In this document: positions 44,673 to 57,675 of the stretch, in pieces
Layout of the letters: each line of letters opens with the position of its first letter
Position numbering within the stretch: position 1 is the stretch's first letter
From: Paramacrobiotus metropolitanus
Taxonomy: Eukaryota; Tardigrada; Eutardigrada; Parachela; Macrobiotidae
Assembly (NCBI RefSeq): GCF_019649055.1
Contig: NW_026570221.1
Coordinates: forward strand, 4,278,001 to 4,342,000
Direction of reading: 5' to 3'
Length of the DNA: 64,000 bases
The notes under the pieces: generated by a model
Database searches by the model: none
Told to the model about the DNA's origin: nothing
What the model saw: only the letters and a program-made list of their open reading frames with translations
Program-made: the position numbers and the translations under genes

Positions 44673-47600
44673 ATGCAGTGCGAACACCAGTTTTTGCTTT
44701 CGGTTTTTTCAGAAACCGATTCTTCCTCTTTTAAAGCTCGTAAACTGTCCAGAAAGGCATTGATAGTGCCGTGTGATGAAGCGGGGAAACTTGGGAAATG
44801 TAGTCCTCTTATTAGCAACTGGCTTTTCTGTAACCGTGACTATTATTCTTATTCCGTGCTGCCAGTAGTGTCCGCTCTCTTTGGACTGTTTTTAACTGGG
44901 CTGGACACTGTGTCGGATGTCATGCTGGCTCGAAAATATTTCATACAAGGGCATGTCATCTGGGGTTCCTTGACTGTGTCATTTGTTGCTTTGCCCATTG
45001 TATTTGCCCTGGGATATCGTGTTTTATACCACAATTGTAAATGGTACGAAGTGCATCCGGTTGGACCTATTTATTGGTATGTACAATTGACCGTATGTTC
45101 AACGGTCCAAGGCAAATGGCCCGGTACAGATGCAGTATACATACTTTAAATTCGTATACAATCACTGAAACAACGAAATTCTTATACAATCACTGAAACT
45201 TTCGCCTTCGCACTCCGCAATAGGTGGTGTACAGAATTATGTTATCGTAAAGCCAAATGATTTTCATTCAACCGCTTGCCCCCAGAAAGCGGCCTAAATT
45301 ATTGACTCCGGCAAGTTATAATGTCTTTAAAGATTTCAACGCATTTTGTCACAGGTTATGGGTCCGTTCTCTTTGAAATGTTGTTGTAGAAGGCACTTAA
45401 AATTACTTAATACAAAGTCAAGTCTAAATCAAGTTTAACTTGGCAATACTTTCTGAATTTTAGATAGTCAAAAATTTTAAAAATGCTCCGAAATTGGTTT
45501 TGGTTTAAATTCGATAGTTTTGGTTTATATATGTATATTTTGCAGCAAAACTTTTTAATTTCCAGAAGTTTAGATAACAATAATATATAGACAGCGTTGG
45601 GCGTTAATGGCATTGGCAGCTGATATTGAAGTAAAAATGAAGTTATGTTGTGGTATCTGTAAATCGTGTTTTACCATATGCTACTTATAAAAAATCCGTA
45701 TTAAAATCATGCGCGTGCTACTTTTAAGTAATCCGTAATAAAACTACTTTGTGTTATGTTAAGACGAAGAATCCACTAGCATCTTTAAATACAAATATTT
45801 TTTACAACTACGAAATTACACTCTCTTTGATCGGGCGCTGCAGGGATACATGGTAAAGTTAGGTTATTGTTTTCGTCGGAGAAGAAAATGGTTTTGTAAA
45901 ACAGAGGTTATGAAGTTGACGTACAGTAAAAACTTTTATCCGGCAAACCGTCCGGACGGTTAAACATTCCGCTGTTTGTTCTAATAAACAATAGAAAACA
46001 GTGAAATTTGCTCGGCAAATTTGTTTTTAAAATTGGGCAAAAATGTTCCCCGTTTTAGACAACGTTTGTACATTAACGAGAAGTTATACCGTGTTCGTGG
46101 TCTGAGCGGCAGAATCGCTTGTGCGCGAGGCGCACAACGTTGACAACAGAACCGTTACAGCTTATAACAACCAAAATGGTTCTACTACACATCTTAAAAA
46201 GAGAATAAAATCTTTGTATGTGTTCAAGCCAAAAAATCTGGTGTTTTGTACTTTGAATTTACAAAATGTAATAACCAATTTCACTGTTTTTGGAAAAATT
46301 CAAATTTACCGTAGAAGGGGCGTATACTAGAATAGGAAAAACTCTGAGAAGAGTTTTTGTGTTTAAAGTTTGAAATACGCCCAAAATTTGCGTTTTTGTG
46401 CACCGGAAGTCACTTTATTTTTGTGTAGCGAGTTAGGAAACAGTTATTCACAAAAGCCTCGCTAAAGTTGTTAGCAAATGATTTTTCTACACACTGATCA
46501 AATTTGAGAATTTTCGGATTCTTTGGGATTTAATTTTTGATTTTACGAATTAACTTTGTCAAATCGGTCAGTAATCAGCGAAGAACTTTCTTTGTTCTGC
46601 ATTTTCCATGAAACTTTCGCTTCTGCGCCTGCAGTGCCGCCACAGTCAGTTTGCACTTATAAGGAGAGAGTGGCCACCAGTGAGCGCTCACGGATCCCTG
46701 TTATGTCTTCTCCTTTGTCTTACGGCTTTGTTATTCGTGTCCTTACTGACTACACAAAGTTTTGGTCTGTTTCCTATCACACTCGTCATTGAAATGTTAT
46801 TTCAATAGTGTATCTTGTTTGCTGCCAGCTGTGGTCATTCGGCTGGACGCCTCTGACCGCAGGTGGCAGCAGGGCAGAAAGATCGCCAGTCCGCCAAATT
46901 TATCATGGGTGACAATCGAAAAAAATTGATAACTTTTTTGCGACTTGCCATACTGATCTCATATTGTTCTCGATTGTAGATAAGATAGTATTCTTGCCGT
47001 ATGAGCAATTTGAAAAAATCAGTTTTTCGAAACCTGACAATGGTATAACTTCTTCTTAAGCCGTAGAAGAATGATGTCCCGAATATGCCGACATACGTTA
47101 TAACTTTTCCGCACCAGTATATCTGATATAAAATCGCTCTTATTGCTCATCAGAAATAATGGCCCATTCGGAATAGTTTTGTAAACTTGTTTAAGTTTTG
47201 TTAACGCATTAACAACGTTGGTTTCCCAGATGTTTTCGGGTAAGTAATATTTATGACAAAGTCAGAAAACATAGCCTTATCGCCTATACTGCTGCATTAG
47301 AAGGCCCAGCTATGCCAATAAAGGTATTACGGTGCGCGTGACCATGTGAGCAATCACAAAGAAGAAGAGCGGAAGTGCAAAACTCGCAGCTGTGTACTGG
47401 TTTAGCACACTATGGCGTTAGTGTTGCACACTGCTATATGCGAGCGTGGATTTATCAAGCGTGATACGTGAAGCCGGTGTACCACATATCTGTAGCAGTG
47501 CCCCCCTAATGTTACAAGTAGGAAGCATCAGGGAATTATTGCACTGAAAATTAAGTTCATTAAATTAACAGAATTTAAATACAATAACACTAAGGATCGT

Positions 47601-50600
47601 GTTTCCAATTTGAGACCTGAAAATATTTCGGAGGACCGAAGTTTTCGGAGGACCGAAATTAATTAAATCGGAGTGGCTATTTTGTTCCAGTATTTGGTGA
47701 GAAATAAACTTTTCTCTATTTTGCCCCATATACCAGGGGAGAATAGTGTTTTGCTTTCGCACCAAATGGATTTAAATAGCTTATAGTTTTCTTATATTTT
47801 CTTGTATTCATTTTCTTATCTTTCTTACGTTGTCTAATGTTGCTTATGATTTCTAATGGCCTTGATTTCTTATGTTTGGTTTTCTTATGTTTTTGTATGT
47901 TCTCTTATGTTACATTCTTATTTTTTTCTTAGTTGTGCGGCAAAATAGCAAAAAGCTGTTTTAAACCACTACAGAATACTGGGCAAAATAGTCTTACTCT
48001 GTCTTAGCCCTAATACATAAGTTAAAGTTTTGATTCCAAAATGCACCAGCGCACAAGCATTTTATTGCTTGAGCAAAAATTTTGCTCGATGGTTAAAGCC
48101 TGCGCAATACAGAACTATTTTAGTTTGCTTAGTTTATAAAAAACTGCGATCAACGCTATTTACGGTAAGGCAGCTGGGAGCCGTTTCACAATCTGAGCCC
48201 AGGTTTGTGGAGTAAGTAAAATAATACTAGCATAGTTCTGTGCATTTGTAACCTTGCTAAAAAATGGTTTTCTAAAAGCGGAAATTTAACATTGATTGTC
48301 ATCAGATTTGAATACCGGTATATTCTGGAATTATTGACGCCATTTACTTATAGCCGATTTATTTCGCGCAGTTCGCACATAGTCTACCAGTTAGAAAATA
48401 ACTTTGTATTTGTGAGTTTTTAACTTTGTATCTTTTGCATTTGGTAACTGTGAGGTATACTATGACATTGCATATGAAAGACGCGATATCGTCCTTAGCG
48501 ACCGCTGTCCTTACGCTGATGTCCATACGTGGCAGCAGATTTAGTTGCTATTTTATCGAGCTACGATTCACGAATAAAGCGGCACTATTCCCACATATAC
48601 CACAGTAACCCATCGCTTATTTATTCCGCTCAATTTGCGTAGGGTCTACCAGTTATTTTATACAACTGCCCAACTTGGTTGCCCGGGGCTGTGTTGCAGC
48701 AAAGGAAAAAATCTTTTACCGCGCGCCTTAGTCAACTCCGTAAAGAAATCAGAAGCCCAGGTTCCAATTCGTGGGGGTTATTATTTGTTATTATCTTTTT
48801 TACCTGCTTATTCGTGCCGATTAGGTCTGGCAGGTGAGTGTTTTTACTGTGGTCAAAAGTTCAGATGCATGAATGGCGTCTATACGCAAAAACCTTATGT
48901 GTAGTTCAAAGTTCGTTCAACGTATGAGTAATTCAAAGATTGGTAATTGCGTCAATCGAGCATACTAAAGATGTGCTTGTTTTCTGTTCGTGTTTTTTGT
49001 GTAGGTCAGTGCGAATAATCCTGATAAACCTGAAACAGCGCAAATACGGACATTTCGAAACCCCTGAAGAAGCAATCAAATTCGCCCAAGCGTCAAGGGA
49101 AATGATGATATGTCAAGAGAGAAAAGATTATAGTTTTGCCGACGAAAAGTATCTGGAGTCATATCCGCAACTGGTTTTGCAAGCACATGTTGTAGCCGAT
49201 TATCTTATCCCTTTTCTCACCGAAAACGCTAATATTCAGCATCTTCACTTGGAATACGCTAGTTCGGAAATCTGTATTTCCATCGTGACATCGGTACTTT
49301 CGGTGCTCAGCTACGAAGCGCTTGTGATTTTCGACAATATGGTGTCCATTAAAGTTGATACGTTGACAGTACCGAATATGCTGCGAATTGGCCGCATGAT
49401 TCTTGATGCGATGTACCTGGGACCGAGGCTGATGTGCATGGTCTGTTTATTTGCAGTTGAACCGAAACACATTATTATTCCAGCATTTTGGATTGTGCAT
49501 ATGGCAGGTGCCTATGTTACATTATCTTTCTTACCCAAATCTCCGGAAAGCAAATACAAATTACCATACCGGTTTCGAAAACATATTCTATTAGATGCCT
49601 TTCGCGGTTACTATAGTATGCAATCGACGTGGATTAATCTTTCTCGAACGGCAGCAATAAGCATTTTGCTGCCACCTTCTCTGAGTTGGAAGGAGACATT
49701 GTTTACAGCGGCTGTATCAGAATATTTAGTCGAGCGGGGTATGCTAAAAGATGGACCAAATGTTAATGAAATGAATTACACTCGCATCATCTGGAAAACG
49801 AAATGGTTTTTATATGTTTCCCTGTTCCAGATTCTAGAGAGTTTGGTGATACTAGCGATTTGGTTGTACTGTCATTTCAACGTGATAACACTGCGTTACG
49901 AAATCGCAATACCGGTTACGATTACCTTTCTGCTGTTATTGCGGCCGTTGATGGAAATCCTCCAGACTCGTGTGTTCACTCCGGCAGATCGAGATAGGTG
50001 CTCCAGGTATACCGGTAAGACTAGTTTTGCCTTTATATAAGTGCGAGTACAAATTTGACAATGTGTCTCGCTTTACAGGTCTTATTTTTCCACATTCAAT
50101 GATTTCGGTGGGAACTGACATGGTTATGACTTACCAAAAACTGCTAGAAGTGCTTCGAAATGTGGAATCGTGGTTGCACGACAACGAAAAAGAAGATCCT
50201 GACAGCAGGCGACCAATAGAAAACTTGAACAGTTTTCAGTGTTTCGGCGCACGTAAACAACTGTTGGAAGCCCTTGTCAAAATAGCGGCACTTTCTGATT
50301 TATATAAAATTGCCTCTCTTGATCAGCCGCTGGAATGGAATTCGGATCGCGTTGATGAAGTCTGTCGAGTTTTCGAATACATGCGCTTAAGCAATCAAGC
50401 CAAGGATTACTCACTCGAACTGACGAAGAATGTTCGCGTTGATTTACTCGCGGATTGGAAACTCCTTACCGAGGCAGGGCGCGTACTGGTAGCCATATGC
50501 TTTAAGCACGACGGAAGAGCTGAAACAAGCGCTCACGAGCAAATGGCGACCGACCTCGCATTTATCTTGCAATCAATAAGCCGTAAGTACATAATTTATT

Positions 50601-50926
50601 TTTTCTTACAATATTATAAAGTTACCAACTGTTGCAGTAACTTGGTATCTTCAACAATCATCCCGCTTACTGCTGTGAGTTAAATTACAGGCCGCACGGA
50701 AGCTTGGAGGGTTGCGATCATGACACTTTTAAATCATCAAGTTCTTGCCGCGGAATTCCACAGAGAATTATTTCTCGAAAATGTCCATTATCACCTAGGC
50801 AAGGTTTTCCAATATAATAAACTCGTAATAAAAAACGATGACGCATGGCGAGCGCAAGAAGGTATAAAGCTACCAAAATTTGATTTTACACCTAAACGGA
50901 AAGGGGATAATCAGCATCCACGCTGA
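44673..50926 (+). CDS. XK-related (XKR) family membrane protein, four exons
   Basis: Exons: 44673-45076, 49005-50014, 50079-50582, 50691-50926. All junctions are GT-AG and keep phase (2, 1, 1). The sum is 2154 bp, 717 residues plus stop. Exon 1 encodes two membrane helices around GLDTVSDVMLARKYFIQGHV and WGSLTVSFVALPIVFALGY. Exon 2 has the family hallmark ESYPQLVLQ and about six further helices (MVCLFAVEPKHIIIPAFWIV, ILESLVILAIWLYCHF, IPVTITFLLLL). XKR proteins are plasma-membrane proteins, some of which scramble phospholipids in apoptosis. Exons 3-4 add about 245 hydrophilic helical residues, longer than a usual XKR tail. The gene is intact in a repeat-rich area. Further 5' exons cannot be excluded. 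Confidence 0.82.
45077..49004 (+). other. Intron 1 of the XK-related gene
   Basis: A 3.9-kb intron from GTATGT to GTGTAG. No coding element recognised; AT-rich, with T-rich CTTATGTTTT-type runs near 47800-47930 and a small tandem TTCGGAGGACCGAA pair near 47627-47660. Confidence 0.7.
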
Positions 50927-53471
50927 CCGTACTGCGTCACCGAAACGGACGGACGTCGTCGGACTACCACGTATTTCCCTCGGCACTAGTCTATGAAATC
51001 CTTAAAGTGTGCGAAGCAAGATATATTAACACAAATATTTTTGCCACTGCTCTTACACCAATGAAATGCTCTAAATAAGTTCTTTCGAGAGTGTCTCGCT
51101 TACGAGTTACGCTGCTGCTTTCCTAATTTGCTATATTACGGTCATGCATGGTTCCCTTACTCTACATGGGTATCTAAAAATTGGATTTTGTTAGCTAGTG
51201 TTATCTCTACTTTGCCACGTTTGTTCTCTGAAGTATTACTAATCAAGCGCTCAGCGCTACGTTATGTTTTTTGCTTTGCCGTTATTCAGTAGAAAGGATC
51301 CATTATATCTGATGATGCAGTGAACGATGTTTTGAATTTTTATTTTATTTGAGTTTGTACGTTCTAGCGAAACATTATTGTGTTGATTAATCCAGGAAAA
51401 CCGGGTACTCGAAGGGATGTGACTACAGTTTTGCAAAATTGGCAGTCAGGGATAGAAAAATTCAATTAAGAGAAAAATGTTTTTTTTCAGAATTTTAGCG
51501 ACCATAGGTCAAGCAGGAGATGCCCATGTCGGCCTAACACGCATGGTAACCATGTTGCGTCCGACATGTTATTTATTACCGTTTATAACAGCTGATAGAA
51601 AAATCGCACAGAGTATGCCAATAGCTCAAACGATAGATCTCAACGAGTGCTTGAATACACAAGCATTGCGATGGTCATCAAGATGATAAGTGGTCAAGGA
51701 AAACGTAAAAAACAAAGAAAGCACTAATATGCCCCAGTACATTAGTGCTACTTGAATATTTCTTAACAGTTGGTCACCTCTGCTCTACGTTTTGGTCATC
51801 GGCCTCAACTTGAATCACCGTTTGAATTACGTGTACAGTGGTAGAGATACTATATCGGTTGTGCAACCGAAAGGGATAGGCGAGATAAAGAACAGGAAGC
51901 ATGGTTGACATAATGACCATCGTTAATAGGCTGCCGGCCGGTGGCCAATTCTTCAATGTTCCACAAAAAACCAGTTATTCAGATTCATATGGAAGTATAG
52001 TGTAGTAAGGTCAGCAAAGCTCTGCCAAAAACCTATTAAGTGTGTCTTTACAAGGCAACAAAATTCAGTATTTGGAAAGGAAAACACAATTTCTAGCCGT
52101 TATATTTACCGTTTTGCACAGATTCATTTTAAAGGTCACGAGCGTTCATGAACCGGAAGGTCCAAATAGCTCGCTTGATGCAAATGTAGAAGCTGAACAA
52201 GCAGAGCATTAACGCAAGAATAATAACTTGTGCAGGGATATCTCAGTCATGACGAGTCTAATTCACATAAAATTTCCAAAGAATGTCCGACTTTTCCCAG
52301 GAAGAACGGAGTAGCCAGGGGTCCAGGTTGCAGTATATGGCGATAATGGCGTTCCACATACAAGCACATGAACTGCACAATCTTCTGTGTGTTATATGTA
52401 TTGTACAATGGACTACCGGAAGTGACTTAACGCTGGAAAATTATTATAGTCGATACAGCCGACGTTGAGTCACTTTTGCAGTCGATTGGAGATAATCAGG
52501 GTAGTATGGGAAATAATTGTTTCAGGGCCACCGAGAACAGTCATTGCATAATTTTTTGCATTTTCTTCACACGAATTATAATGGAGTTTAGTCGAAAATC
52601 ACGTTTTTCGGATTTCCGGTCTGTGCTGACCAGGAATCACTTTTCTGACCACAGTGTTCAAATCAGTCAATGAAACCTTTTATGGGCTTTATTTTGATAG
52701 CTCATTGTACCGTGTACGATGCTTCTGCCAATTGATATAAATTTTTAACAAAATATAATTTATTAGTACCCTGCCCAACCGTGTCAAAAACGACATGGTA
52801 TTTTCATTTGACCAGCACTGACCAGTGAGCGTTTTTCTCCGAACGTTGTTCCGGTTTTATATAGAGTTTATCAGTTACTTCTTTTGTATTTTTTTGGTAG
52901 TTATCTGATACGGATGCGGCTGTGCAGGTAAGCAGGACCTCCGAGAACTCCGTTTGGTCGGTTTTGACCATGTTTGGTCACTATCTGGACATTACGGGCA
53001 TAGCGGAGCTAACTGTTATTCATTCTAAACTGTTGTCTAACATTTGTCCTTTACAATAAAACAATTAAACACTACCTACGACTATAATTACGGATTAGAG
53101 AGAAGAAGTCTTCCACCATGTCGGCTTAGCACGCATGGTGTGGAACGGGTTAAAGTTTTGGTTTATGGAGTAAATTGCTGGCCTGTGGCAGTTTGTAATT
53201 GTAATCGTCCTGACTTTTCCTGATGAGAGATACCGTAACAGTCGTAGTATGGCATCATGGGCCGTATCACAGCCACATTGAGCTCCAGTAGTGACTCAGC
53301 CAGTGCGTTTTTATACCTATTTTCGATAATCAGGCTTCTAAAAGTTCTGAAGCATTGACATTATTGGTAGTAGGCTACAAGATGTTACTGCAGCGCTAGT
53401 TTCCTGTTGCACTAACGATGACTCAAGCCATCTGTGCTCTTATCGGTAAACTCCGACCAGAAGCTTCGCTT
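50927..53471. other. Mostly empty; possible decayed membrane-protein gene (minus)
   Basis: Minus-strand pieces at about 51774-51956 (LLTMVIMSTMLPVLYLAYPF), 51560-51640 (AIGILCAIFLSAVING) and 52280-52430 (CMWNAIIAIYCNLDPWLLRS) are hydrophobic and protein-like, but separated by stops and without clear splice sites. They could be remnants of a multipass receptor. Not strong enough for a gene call. Confidence 0.25.
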
Positions 53472-53547
53472 CCTTGTCGGCTAGCATTCGGAACTCGGAA
53501 GAACATACGGGATGATTTTCTTAAGTCGACGTTATTGTGAATTGTTA
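53472..53547. repeat. 76-bp dispersed repeat, copy 1
   Basis: Begins CCTTGTCGGCTAGCATTCGG. Differs at one base from 54865-54940. Confidence 0.9.
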
Positions 53548-54650
53548 ACAGCATCGCGACATTTTGCCGAGGATAATTAGCCGCAGGACAATAGGTTGCG
53601 AACACTTCGCCGCAATTTTATCTCGCCCACGTATGTAACCGGCAAATACATCCGGACGGTTTTGCCGGTTACATATGTATTTCTGCTTTATTGTGGAACA
53701 AACCAGAGATTACCATGGCTTTGACGTCTAACACGCGAAATTCATAGTGTAATCGTGTCCGGAATGCGAAAAACGATAAAGTGCAGGAACTAGGTTCTTG
53801 CTGTAACTTGCAGCACAATAAGCCGGAAGGCCATTGTCTGATCAATGAGTGCCGCCGGCAGAAAGGTTTACGCATTCTGGCAGCATGGTTTACGTTTGTT
53901 TATGTTTGTTTAATGAGCCTAACGTTTACAACGATCAGGAAAAAAACCTGCACGAGGTTGCAGACTAACATACAAGATTAGCTGCCGCAGTAAAGGACAG
54001 CCACGCACAAAATTCATTGCAATATCGCACTCACAAAAAGTCATACGTGCTACTATATACATCATTTAAACGTGAAAACAAGAGATCATAATGGTCAACA
54101 AACAAATTAGTACACCCATTCTCGGACAAAAACATTAGAAGGCCAGATTTCAGGTGGGAGAATTTTTTCAGCGTCATCCTTGAATATTCCAATTCGATCA
54201 AACGACGTTGTGCGCTTATCTCCTCGAGAGGGAATAAATTAAATCTCTTAAGAGCTCGTAAGTGCCGGAGTCAATCCGGGGTCGTTCTGGTCAGGTAGTA
54301 GGTTGTTGTTGGAGACCGCCGTCTGCGGCAAATTAGGTTCACGACGTCCATATTCGGGTTTGTGTTAAATGGACATGACGAAAATTCGGTGAGGTTCGTT
54401 TTAGTCCTAAAGGGCCGTTGTCGTGTCAATTTACAATTTACGATTTACGGTGAGCTATGTCTTTTATTGACATCCCTCACATTACGGTTTCCATGTGATG
54501 CTCCTAAGAATATATTCGTATCTTCTTGAGGCCCACTGAAGCCTGTTTGGACTACCCTATAGGATCTCAACGCCGGTGCGGTTGCTTCGTCCGGTAAACC
54601 AAACTTTTTACGCGTGTACACTGACCATATCCGGAGACGGGAACAGCACG
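53548..54650. other. No gene seen
   Basis: Short frames only. Confidence 0.5.
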
Positions 54651-54652
54651 GC

Positions 54653-54740
54653 ACAGCCGGGAACGGCAGCACAGTCGGGAACGGCAGCACAGCCGGGAAC
54701 GGCAGCACAGCCGGGAACGGCAGCACAGCCGGGAACGGCA
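54653..54740. repeat. 18-bp minisatellite, about five copies
   Basis: Tandem GGGAACGGCAGCACAGCC units, with one C/T variant in the first full copy. Confidence 0.95.
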
Positions 54741-54760
54741 CTTCATGGAAAGGCACTTCA

Positions 54761-54796
54761 TGCAGCTCTACGGGCTTTTTCCCGCGTAGAGCTGCA
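54761..54796. repeat. Hairpin with perfect 12-bp arms
   Basis: TGCAGCTCTACG and its complement around a 12-base loop containing a T run. It could act as a transcription-pausing or cruciform structure, but no gene context supports a role. Confidence 0.8.
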
Positions 54797-54864
54797 TAAC
54801 TTCCTAAGTGGCTAACTTCGAGATAGCCGAGGGGTGCATTCTACAGGGGCAATGATATCCGCTC

Positions 54865-54940
54865 CCTTGTCGGCTAGCATTCGGAACTCGGAAGAACATA
54901 CGGGATGATTTTCTTAAGTCGACGTTAGTGTGAATTGTTA
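54865..54940. repeat. 76-bp dispersed repeat, copy 2
   Basis: Direct copy of 53472-53547, 1.4 kb away, in the same orientation. Confidence 0.9.
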
Positions 54941-54952
54941 GCCGGTGTCGGT

Positions 54953-55237
54953 ATGGCGCTCCTTCTGGCAAACAGCTACGATGGAGCAGAAAACTCAACA
55001 CACCAGATTATCAACGCTATCAGATTATGCTCCTCCGCCAAGCACAGAAATTACGACGTACTGTACTATCTTGGCAATGGAAAGCCATGTCCATCTCCTG
55101 ATTTTGAAAAGACTGCTGAGGATGCGGCAATTTGCGGTTACCACGTGCGGACCTCCTTCAGACAGCCTTTTTCCTTTCCGGATATCCCAATTGAGAGCTT
55201 CCAATCGGGTAAACACGTGGCGACAAAGTGTCGATAA
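54953..55237 (+). CDS. Uncharacterised ORF
   Basis: 94 codons from ATG 54953 (MALLLANSYDGAENSTHQII, DVLYYLGNGKPCPSPDFEK). It directly follows the 76-bp repeat. A second frame is also open here (54975 onward), so the coding frame is unsure. Family unknown. Confidence 0.25.
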   Translation: MALLLANSYDGAENSTHQIINAIRLCSSAKHRNYDVLYYLGNGKPCPSPDFEKTAEDAAICGYHVRTSFRQPFSFPDIPIESFQSGKHVATKCR

Positions 55238-57118
55238 CGGTATTGGGATACGGCCGAGGAATAACAGGAAATAACAGTGAAGCGATGCGATTGAAGCGGG
55301 AAAGGACTGGCGCCTCCCGGCAGTCTGGTAGAGCGCTATACTTGCTACTGTTCGTCGTGCGTGGTGTGTTTACCGCACTAATCAGTGCGCTTACGTTCGA
55401 CTCGTACTGTAATTAGCGCTCGCCTGTTTAACTGTGAACGCGACGCAACCGACCGACCTAGATATCCGGACCGACCAGGACGTCCAGACGGTTTGGTCGT
55501 CAAACCGGTCACAACGGCCAGGGACCAAAAACGTTCACCGTTCATTTTGCCCACCAAACCTTTTTGCGCTTTTGATACGCTAAACATGTGAAAGTTTTTT
55601 TCAGCGGCACACTATGGACTGAGCACCAAATACAGCCGAACAGCACGGTGTACGCCCAGACTGACAAAAAAATTTGATCGGAGCACGAATAACGCCAATA
55701 TACCCAGTTGTTGAGGGGGTAATCTTTCGCGCTGGAGGTGCTTTTAATGAGCCCGGTCCGTTCAGTGAGGGAAAATCCCATCAGTTACCAGAAAGAATGT
55801 CCACTCGCCAGTCAGATGAGAAAGTAAACTGGCTCAGCAATTGTAGCAGGGAACGCCTTTGCGATCAACCGTGTCTACAGCTGTAAGACGGCGGATGATA
55901 GTGAGATCGAACGTTTGAGGCAGAAAGGGATTTTGCGATCTCAGGAAAATAATCCCGTAGAACCTAGAGACACACTGAATCCTGTTATTCCTCACTTTCT
56001 CTTTGCAAGAAAAAGCAGTTTGTTTTCGCTAGCGCGGTGCAGCGGCAAGCCTGGCACCGTGCGGAATGTCGATCGTAGTCTCCGTCGGAGGGAATCAACC
56101 AAAATCGCCTTGTTTCCACGAGGACCACAAGTCCGGCTTAGAGGTATATTTCTTGACCGATGATCGAACGGAAACTATATTTCCGGACCGGGATAATTCC
56201 GAAGTGATACCTCCTTATTTGTCAAAGCAGAACGACAGTTTCTATCTCCCATCACCCAGAAGGATGTTCATAACAGGAAAGCGATATAATCGACTCGTTA
56301 CGATTGGATCGGACTTAATCATAATCATACGTAGCATTCCAGCTGCTAACTGGACCTTGACCCAATAGGCCTCGGTCACACTATCCGTTATAAAAACGGT
56401 ACTCGTACGGGACGAGCGAAGAACTCCGGACGGTGGAGCTCGGACTCGACCAAAGCAAAAAAGCCCCGGAAGTATGTACCCAGAGTCGGATAAACTGAGA
56501 ACACCCCATACAGGTCCGGGAATCCAGTGATCATAGGCAACCACGACTTCTTACCGGACTGGATACATGCAGCCCGTTTTGCCGGCTATTAGTGGAACCC
56601 TAACCCAATAGTATCGGCCAAAATATCCATTACAGCATCGGTAACCGCACTCAACTCCAAAACATACGGAACGACCTTTGAGCCAGTCTGTTCCGGATGA
56701 CGTTATTAACCAGGCTTACCGGACGGCGCAGATCGCAGTAAGCCAGTAACCACCGGACTCAACACAGAATCGGATGTGATCCTTTTATGATTAATTTTGA
56801 CTAATGTACAGATAAGTCGATTAGCTGGATTGACCTCAGTGGTTTTATGACCACATATCGTGCAGCTCGATGCTGGTTATATGGTAATTGAGTATAACAA
56901 TATGAGAGCCATCTATCCGTTAATTGCAGATTCTGTACTCGTACCAGAGGAGCGATCCGCGTCCGTGTGCGCAGAATGGGGATCGAGAGGGGACTCGGAG
57001 GAGCTTGAGCGAGTTGGATGTACGCAAATTGAGTAAAATTGGTCTGCATATGTCAGAAGACGAGGAAGAACAAGATGTACTTCAAAATGATACGGGATCA
57101 TCACGATTCGGGTCGGCC
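55238..57118. other. Decayed sequence with weak open frames
   Basis: Plus frames at 55680-55886 (GVIFRAGGAFNEPGPFSEG) and 56066-56368 (GLEVYFLTDDRTETIFPDR) and a minus frame at 56242-56544 look protein-like but overlap on opposite strands. A block of about 75 bp around ACCCAATAG is repeated at 56336-56410 and 56574-56650. No family recognised. Confidence 0.25.
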
Positions 57119-57205
57119 AAGTTTACCTTTGCCTTTTCTTTGCCTTTGCCTTTTCACTTTGCCTTTTTCAAGATTACCTTTACCTTTGCCTTTGCCGCCG
57201 CGAAC
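57119..57205. repeat. Pyrimidine-rich TTTGCC low-complexity tract
   Basis: Repeated CCTTTGCCTTT words, one strand almost purine-free. Confidence 0.85.
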
Positions 57206-57289
57206 ACCTTACCGTCATAATTAGCCTTCCCAAAATGCCATTTGAAATAACCTTTACCGTCGGTTATAACCGTTACATGACGGACCACA

Positions 57290-57455
57290 GTCAAACACTT
57301 TACCGTTTCTGGGCTTTATTGACACTTATGCAGTTTGTTATAGAACGATATCAGACTTCGTAAACATCGTAAACAAAATACTGAGGTAGTTTTTAGCATA
57401 AAAAATTTATTCAAGATAAGTTAGCCGTTATAACCACTAATTCGCACTTCAGTAT
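57290..57455. repeat. Second copy of the 42.8-kb dispersed repeat
   Basis: Shares spaced words with 42810-43035 and ends near TTTTTAGCATAAAAAA, but lacks the perfect palindrome. Confidence 0.55.
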
Positions 57456-57675
57456 TTACATGGGCATTATTCCAGGTAAATGACAAACCGTAAACATGCA
57501 CGTAAGAATTTACAGGGCCTTATTCCGGGTAAATTAGCCATCATCAGGTGGATTAAAAATTACAAGTGGAAACCATTATCTCACAGCTTTAAGATTTGCG
57601 CTTCAGTTTATAATTACAAATCCTCAAACTAAAATGTGTTCTAAAACTACCGTTCCCAGCGCAGTAAACTGTGCT

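Noticed and set aside
47627-47660. Tandem TTCGGAGGACCGAA pair in the XKR intron
   Set aside because: Only two short copies, explainable by replication slippage.
56242-56544. Minus-strand 100-codon ORF as a gene
   Set aside because: It overlaps an equally plausible plus-strand frame and neither has splice or family support.
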